Shown here: one piece after another, positions 57,866-64,000 of the stretch | Layout of the letters: the number at the start of each line of letters is the position of its first letter | Position numbering within the stretch: position 1 is the stretch's first letter | Assembly (NCBI GenBank): GCA_030052745.1 | Contig: JANBVO010000065.1 | Location: forward strand, 62,001-126,000 | Source: Pleurostoma richardsiae | Taxonomy: Eukaryota; Ascomycota; Sordariomycetes; Calosphaeriales; Pleurostomataceae | Direction: 5' to 3' | Length of the DNA stretch: 64,000 nt | Translations under genes and position numbers: made by a program | Notes under the pieces: model-generated | The model's database searches: none | Seen by the model: the letters and a program-made list of their open reading frames with translations, nothing else | What the model was told of the DNA's origin: nothing

Positions 57866-59772
57866 CGGAGATATGCCCGAGGGCAAGCAGTAGGCTCAGC
57901 CTACCGTCGCCTCTTTCGGGTCCTGATCCTGCGAGGAGAAAGACGAGATATATACGTTGGAGCAGATTTGTTATTTTGGCATCTCCATGTTGCCCCTTTT
58001 CGAGATTCCTACCCACCCGGCGTTTTCGACCCTCGATACAGTCTGACACTTCGACCCATGTACGGTCCTTGCTCTTTCCTTTTTGTCCGCCAAGAGAATT
58101 GCATAGTTCGGGCAACCGACGAGTGGCTCAGATGATCCAGAGAAACATCCCAGCATGAAAGCATTTCCTGAGGCGGACTCAGCAGAGGCGTATGCAGGCG
58201 GAGTCGGTTATGCTCCTTCATTATATTTGCGGCCGGCGCTGGCTTTTTCAACAGGTCAGGCTACGCGTCAGCGGGGCGACATTCATACTTCCCTTGTGGC
58301 CGTTGCAGGTGTTGGGTGTTCGCGCGTCATCTATAGGAGGCGTTTCAATGTACTTCTGCGCTTCGATTGCAGACTGGGTCGTCGTTGGGGAGTGTTGATA
58401 CCATCAGACTGCTGTTTAAATCCCTCTTTCCTGCTTTCTTGGGTACAACGGAGCAACATTTTGCCTGCTGGTTGGTTGCTGCTCTGCGTTAATACGGCCA
58501 GTCGCGCTTGGGAAGCTCTTCATATTTTCATTGTTTATCGAATCGGTACCATACCCGGTGTCCAGGGGACGTTTGACTAGGATATGGATTACCCTTTTGC
58601 AGCGAATTTTGTTTGTATATGTCGGGATGGAGGGTGTCTTGGAAAGCTCGGGTTGAGCACGGGGGACTAGCCTGCTTTTATAACTTTGGACTTTACGTTG
58701 CATCCTTTCGTTCGTCTTCTTTCTGCTCTCTCTTATCTCTCTCTTGCTGGCTACGGGGGAAAGACAAAAGTTAGAATGCTCAACTCGCGTTGTTCGAACA
58801 GATTTCAAGCTCAGAGACAGTCAGCTCCAGGGAGCCAGGATCAGGATGGATTCCTGAACAAGGGGAGAAAAGAAGACGGATGTGGGGACTAGGCATCAGT
58901 GCGCGACACGAGAAGAGAGATATATGTCCTGACCGGGAGGCAGGTCCTGTACAGTAGGGACCAACAGAACTACGTGGACAACCTGCCACGGCCTCGGAGG
59001 AGGCGCCCAAGAGGCAACTAATAAGAACCATTATCAACGATGATATTGCCTCGGGAAGCGGAGACATAGATATTGTGGGCACGATCGATGTGAGAAGGCA
59101 TGAAGACCTGCTTGGCGGCAGAGCTGACGGACCTGTCGAGTGCGGAACTCGCCTCTCCCTCTCCCTTGAGGGCGGAAAGAGAAGGAGGCGCGGTGGGCCG
59201 CGCGGCTGCGCTGACCGGGCGCAGGAAGAATCCGCCAAAGGGAGCGAAGGCCCGGAACTAGCGGATGATGGGGAAGCTGAGTGGACAGAGCCCGATCCTC
59301 TGAAGGCAAATAAGGAGGCAGTGTCTGTTGCACGGTGGCCGAGATGGCTCCGAATGCGGTACTACGCACGCGTGGTGTCTCCCAGGAGGTTGGACTGACC
59401 GGAGCTAGAGGAAGAAGCAAAGCCGAGAAAAGTAAGCGCTTTAGCTTGGCGGTAGAAAAACGGTAAACACAAAAAAAAAAGGGGTAAAATAGGTGCCGTA
59501 GCCTTGCATATCGCCTGCAGGAGGATCCAGGCATATGACCAGCCACACAGGCATTGGTAAAATCTGTGTATTATTGTGATATGATTCCGACGGAGGAGCC
59601 GGACAGCCTCACCAAAGGAGGTGGCTTCAACAACCTAGGAATAAGCTACTGTACTCCGTCATATAAGGTAGACACAGGCAACGCTTCCTGGTCTCTAAAT
59701 AAATCCAATCAGAACGCCAAGCAATGCATAGAGGGCAGGGATGTCCCGCGTCCAAGACCTGCGAGGAAACAA
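57866..59772. other. Gene-free 3' region between the bZIP and LMBR1 genes
   Basis: About 1.9 kb between convergent genes. It includes a run of ten A at 59471-59480 and short frames on both strands without protein character. The longest (58155-58580) starts from ATG but shows no family resemblance. It is probably 3' untranslated sequence. Confidence 0.45.
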
Positions 59773-61970
59773 TCACAGCCGGATCCGGCCCTCGCCGCCT
59801 CCGAACCACCTCCGCACGTCCGAGTTGCCCCTCGCCGGATGGCCCGGTCTGCTGCCGCTGCCACTACCTTCCCCATCTCCGTTTCCCATCCACTTCGGCT
59901 TCTTGATATCCTGGAACCACCTCGGCGTGTCGATGGTGTCGACCGTGTTCTTGATGCGGTGGCCTAACGCGGCGAAGAAGTTGTCGTCCTCGGCCTCCGC
60001 GAGCCCCGCGCCGCCGCCAGACGCCTGCCCGATTCGCCGGGCACCGCTGGCGGCGGCCGTGGTCGCTGGAGCAATGCCGGGTGTCGGGGAGGTCCCGAAA
60101 GGTGTGGTCGGCGCGGCTCCGCTCCGGCGTGCGCCGGGAATGGAGAGCACGGGTGCGGCCCGGCCCGAGGGCCCGTCGCCGCCCGCGGCCAGCCGCCCAG
60201 CTGCAGCTTCCCGCCGGGAGCGGATCGACGTCCCGTGTATCTCCCGTTCGATGAGGTCGCGACCCTCGCGCCACGACCCGGTGCCGTAGCCCGTCCCGTC
60301 CTCCCCCTCGTCATCGTCGTCGATGATATCTCCGAGCCCGATGAGCCGCTTGATCTTGCCGTAGAGCCCGAAGAGCGTGGCGCTCACCGGGATGAGGATG
60401 AGCATGGGGAATAGTGTGTCGAACCAGGCGCCTGCCGTGGTCAATTCGATGAGTTCGCCCAAAAAGCTGTAGAAGACGGTTTGCTTGTAGACTTTCCGAG
60501 ACAAGAAGGTGAGAAAGTTGTATGACAAGGGCACACTCAGCCGCGCCACCTGTGATGAGTACCAGAACGCCGACTCATGCGCCGTGTTACGGCGGACGAG
60601 GGCACGGCCTCTCCAGACCTTGACCTCGGTGATGGATGTGAGGGCAGCAGCGCACATGTACAGGATCCACAACGCGGCAATCACTTGGCCTGCAAAGCCA
60701 ACCTGCCCTGTGTTCCCCGTCCAGTGGTGCACTACGGTTAGGCGGATGACGGAGAGATTTGGCAGAGCAACTTTGATGATCTCCGACCACACGATGCAGA
60801 CTGACGCCAGTGACAGAAAGCCGCCGAGGAAGATCCGCGCATAGGGCATGAAGCGGTAGTGAAACAGATACCGAGTGTAAGGCGTCAACAGGGTCAAGCG
60901 CTCCAGGGCTGACGCACCAGGAGTCGGCCGCCCAAAGTCGAGCTTCTTCGACGCCCCGGAATCGAGGATAGCTTGTGTCTTCACAGCTTCTTGTAATAGT
61001 CGGTTCCACTCGCCCGCATACCGCTCCCGTGCATGACGGGCTCTGACGAGGTGCCGTGTCAGATCGGCCATATACTTCTCCGTAATGACCGTCGGTAGAT
61101 GAGTTTCCTCGCCAGAACCCAGCAGAGCGCCTGACCGAGGGTGAGACTCTGGAAGGCTCGTCATGTCTACCAGCTCCTCTATCCAGTCCGAGAAGTCCCT
61201 GGCGCTGCCCACTTTGCGCCGGCTCAGTTCGGACACCTGAATCTCGAGGTCCTCCAGCTTCATCTCGGACTCCTCCATCTTCTCGTAGACCCTAGGTGCT
61301 TGCGCCTGGATGCGGCGGAGTCTGCCGCTGATGCTCGCATTCCGGAAAAGGCGACGAGGAATGGCCACAAGACCGTGGCCCATGAGATAGATCGCCAGAG
61401 CCAGACCCCAACAATATGCCAAAGCCATAACGGTGCCCTTTAGCGAGGGGACAGAGACGCCGTGGAATATGAAGACATATATGAGGCCGAGGATCCCGGA
61501 TCCGAAAACTGCGGCTTGGTACTGCGCATTAGAGCGGAGGGAGTACTTCAGCTTGTCCTTCGGTTCGCGATAGCCGGCGTCGGAGTACTCCCCAAGGATA
61601 GGTAATATGAACCTATAAGGATATTAGCGCTGTATCAAAACCCTTGCGCGGGGGCCGGCGCATACCAAGTGAGGGCGAAAGTAAGCCAGTAGGTGATCCT
61701 CCAGGAGACCAACAACACCCGGTCTGGGAGCCAGATGCCCCTTGTCGCTACATCGTCGGTCCGCGCACTCGACGCCAGGTCAATCGGGACGAGTAAAACG
61801 ACGCTGGCGGGGAGCCATAGGCCGAAGAAGACGGGGACGAGAAGGTATGCGGGAGTGGTTCGCAGCGGCAGGTAGTAGCGCAGGATCAGGAGGACGGCGA
61901 TGGAGGTTACGAGGAGGGCGATGACGAAGAAGATGACAGAGCCGACAGGCGACGCGGTTTGGGCGATCAT
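59773..61970 (-). CDS. LMBR1-domain multi-pass membrane protein
   Basis: CDS complement(join(59773..61612, 61666..61970)), 714 residues; the intron is 53 nt (GTATGC donor, CGCTAAT branch, ATAG acceptor). LMBR1-family proteins have about nine membrane helices; relatives include lipocalin receptors and lysosomal or plasma-membrane proteins, and fungal members are uncharacterised. Visible are N-terminal helices (SVIFFVIALLVTSIAVLLIL; AYLLVPVFFGLWLPASVVLL), the family's loop WRITYWLTFALTWFILPILG across the splice, then YKVKYSLR-type LKYSLRSNAQYQ, a coiled central segment (EESEMKLEDLEIQVSELSRR), and later LSVPLSYNFLTFLSRKVY and FPMLILIPVSATLFGLYGKI. The C-terminal ~200 residues are Gly/Ala/Pro/Arg-rich and cytosolic. 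The start MIAQTASPVG at 61970 was preferred over an in-frame ATG at 62075 because it leads directly into the first helix. Confidence 0.92.
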
Positions 61971-63489
61971 GATGGACGACAGGAATTGTGAAACTCCATG
62001 AAGCGTGCAGCCGAGCACGATTGATGCCCTTGCAGTTAGTTGGATGAGGACGTTTCTAACGCTTTCGCCGGGCACGACGGGAAGGCGGGATTATGTCACA
62101 CGACGGTCCACGGGCGGGACGGAGTTGCATGCATGGCCGTCTGTCATATGCAGCTCGGCAAAGATTGCAATTAAGCGGGGGGGACGCATCCAGTGCTAGG
62201 TACCTCTGTAGGTAGTTAATTAGGGAGATGACGTAGTCATCACTGTTGCTGATGTAAGTTGAAGTCCTGGTGAATTTAAGGACGAATGTGGTAATCTGCA
62301 CACCATACATGCCTCATACACACGGGCCCTGGTGAACAAAACGCACGGACCAGTTACCCTTTTTGGTGGGCTGCGTTCGAGGTTGAGGGGCAGCCAGGAA
62401 GTCGGATGAAGAACCTCCACTCTCTCAGCCTGGGCAATCACACATAATTGCCTTCTAAGGTGCTGACATGGGGGCTTATCTTCCATCCCATCTGGTGCGA
62501 ACTCGGCCGGGAGCCTCACGCCGTGTGACGCATCGCCCTTAGCACCCCGATCACCGGTGGGCAGTCTCCGCACGTCTAACATCCCAGATAGGTCAGCCAG
62601 CTTGTCTATCTTGGGGTGTTCGGCATAAGCCGTCTAGGCTCAGGTACCGGCAGAGGAGCCGGCTCTTGAAGGCTTGGGCCATGTGGTCGCTCGGAGCAGA
62701 GGCCGGATCCTCCATCTACGTGTAATGGCTTGACAAAGCACTTGGTGCAATATCTGGCACCCGCGGGCCGCGAGGACCCTTATGAGCAAATGCCATAACC
62801 TCATTCGAAGCAATGCGTGCCGTCTTAGTGGCTCCGGCTGCGATAGTAGGGATCGTAGTACGGTAAGCTCGCTGGCTACCGGCGGCTAAACCCCCATCGC
62901 CAGGGTCTAGCCTCGAGGGAAACATTGCCCGAAAGCGGTAAGTCCAGGCGGCGATTAGAGCGGCGTTTGCACTGGCGCGGGGAGCTTTCTCACATTCTCA
63001 ATCTCTTCAGCACCCTACCACGGTAGCGCAGCACCAATCTCTCCCGATACAGCGCCGTAGCGTCACAGCCTCCTCGGCTGGGCATGCGATAAGTGATGCT
63101 CGATAAGGGACGCATGCCCCGGGCTCCAATGGCATCGAGCTTTCGAGCGTGCATGGGGCGGAGAGAGCTGCATCTTTTCCCATGTGCTCCCCGTAACTCT
63201 AGGGCCCCCCACCTTCCTGTGACGCCAGACCGACGAACTGGTGGCCGCCGAGAGTGAGGGGTCGTGGTACATTGATAGCACCAGCAAGGGCAGCAGGCGA
63301 GAGATAGATAAGATGGCAAGCCTCCTCTGCCTCTCCTCTTTGTTCTCCTCCTCCTCCTGCCTGAGACCAGCCATCATCCCTTCTGGACTTCGCCAATCAC
63401 TGAACTGGTCATCTTTCGCTTGCCAGACGTCTCGCAGCTTCTCCGTCACGCCCCGAACAAGCTTCACACAGTCCCCGCAGTCCAGAAAG
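61971..63489. promoter_or_regulatory. Divergent promoter region of the LMBR1 and aldehyde dehydrogenase genes
   Basis: About 1.5 kb between divergent start codons. The stretch 63320-63365 is a CT-rich tract immediately upstream of the dehydrogenase start, which could be leader or could encode an N-terminal extension. Around 62195-62215 several AGGTA/TACCT words cluster. No TATAAA was seen. Confidence 0.5.
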
Positions 63490-64000
63490 ATGGAGGTCGA
63501 GCTCACAGCCCCTAACGGCAAGAAGTGGTCGCAGCCACTGGGCCTCTTCATCAACAATGAGTTTGTGAAGAGCAGCAACGGGCAGAAACTCGCTTCGATC
63601 AATCCAGCGTATGCCTGCCCGCCCTAGAGGCCGTGCCCTGACTGGTCCTCCTAGACGAAGCTACTGACACCGACTGCCCAGGACCGAGGAGGAGATCTGC
63701 TCCGTCTATTCGGCCACGGCCGACGACATCGATAGCGCCGTCATCGCGGCCAGGAAGGCGTTTAAGAACCCCTCGTGGAAGGGCCTCTCCGGCACCGAGA
63801 GAGGCGCCCTGATGCTGAAGCTCTCAGAGCTCGTCACCGAGAACGCTGAGATCCTTGCCACCATCGAGGCCCTCGACAACGGCAAGCCCTACGCCACGGC
63901 ACTTACCGAGAACGTCCCGGAGTTCGCCAACGTCATGAAGTATTACGCTGGTTTCGCCGACAAGAACTTCGGCCAGGTTATCGACGTCGGCCCCAGCAAG
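63490..64000 (+). CDS. Aldehyde dehydrogenase (NAD(P)+-dependent), N-terminal part, cut by window edge
   Basis: CDS join(63490..63608, 63682..>64000), continuing past the window; the intron is 73 nt (donor GTATGC, acceptor CCAG). Aldehyde dehydrogenases oxidise aldehydes such as acetaldehyde to acids. The family N-terminus is clear: LTAPNGKKWSQPLGLFINNE, FVKSSNGQKLASINPATEEE, then the helix EALDNGKPYATALTENV and the beginning of the NAD-binding domain (VMKYYAGFADKNFGQVIDVG). The catalytic Cys and Glu lie beyond the window, so activity cannot be judged. The ATG at 63490 gives the usual cytosolic length. The frame stays open upstream to an ATG at 63313, adding 59 residues without any Asp or Glu and with many Ser and Arg, which could be a mitochondrial targeting sequence. 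Confidence 0.9.

Overview
This is nuclear DNA of a filamentous ascomycete (Pezizomycotina). A Sordariomycete is most likely, judged from gene content and style only. The genes carry short spliceosomal introns (mostly 46-130 nt, GTRNGT donors, CTAAC/CTGAC-like branch points, YAG acceptors). Intergenic regions are 0.3-2.8 kb with pyrimidine-rich leaders on the coding strand, and base composition is moderately GC-rich. No operons, CRISPR arrays, tRNAs, rRNAs or recognisable transposons were seen. Exon joins were worked out by hand, by matching reading frames across GT..AG sites, and every joined CDS listed has a length divisible by three.

Left part (1-12.7 kb): a divergent ribosome-biogenesis pair (NOC3, cut by the window edge, and UTP10), a type-II NADH dehydrogenase, a conserved protein of unknown function, and the RNase P/MRP subunit POP3. 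Next (14.9-23.3 kb) is one very large ubiquitin-specific protease in 11 exons. From 26-32.4 kb: a DUF7582-like protein, a PRCC-domain protein, and, divergent from it, the TORC2 subunit AVO1/Sin1.

Middle part (34-44.7 kb), more accessory in character: a small Ser/Ala-rich secreted protein that looks GPI-anchored; two tandem patatin-like genes that have both lost the catalytic serine, one also carrying an in-frame stop; an NFKBIL1-like protein; a DHA1-type major facilitator transporter with a long charged tail; and an unknown acidic protein containing a stop-free 51-nt intron.

Right part (45.3-64 kb): an N-terminal protein methyltransferase and a regucalcin/SMP-30 lactonase (convergent), then about 8.2-8.5 kb without any supported gene leading into a bZIP transcription factor, an LMBR1-family membrane protein, and the 5' end of an aldehyde dehydrogenase cut by the window edge.

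The most unusual content is the tandem pair of catalytically dead patatin paralogues (35.1-38.2 kb). Next are the very long gene-free region upstream of the bZIP gene and two cases of plausible alternative N-termini (NADH dehydrogenase and aldehyde dehydrogenase). Most of the remaining genes are ordinary housekeeping genes.
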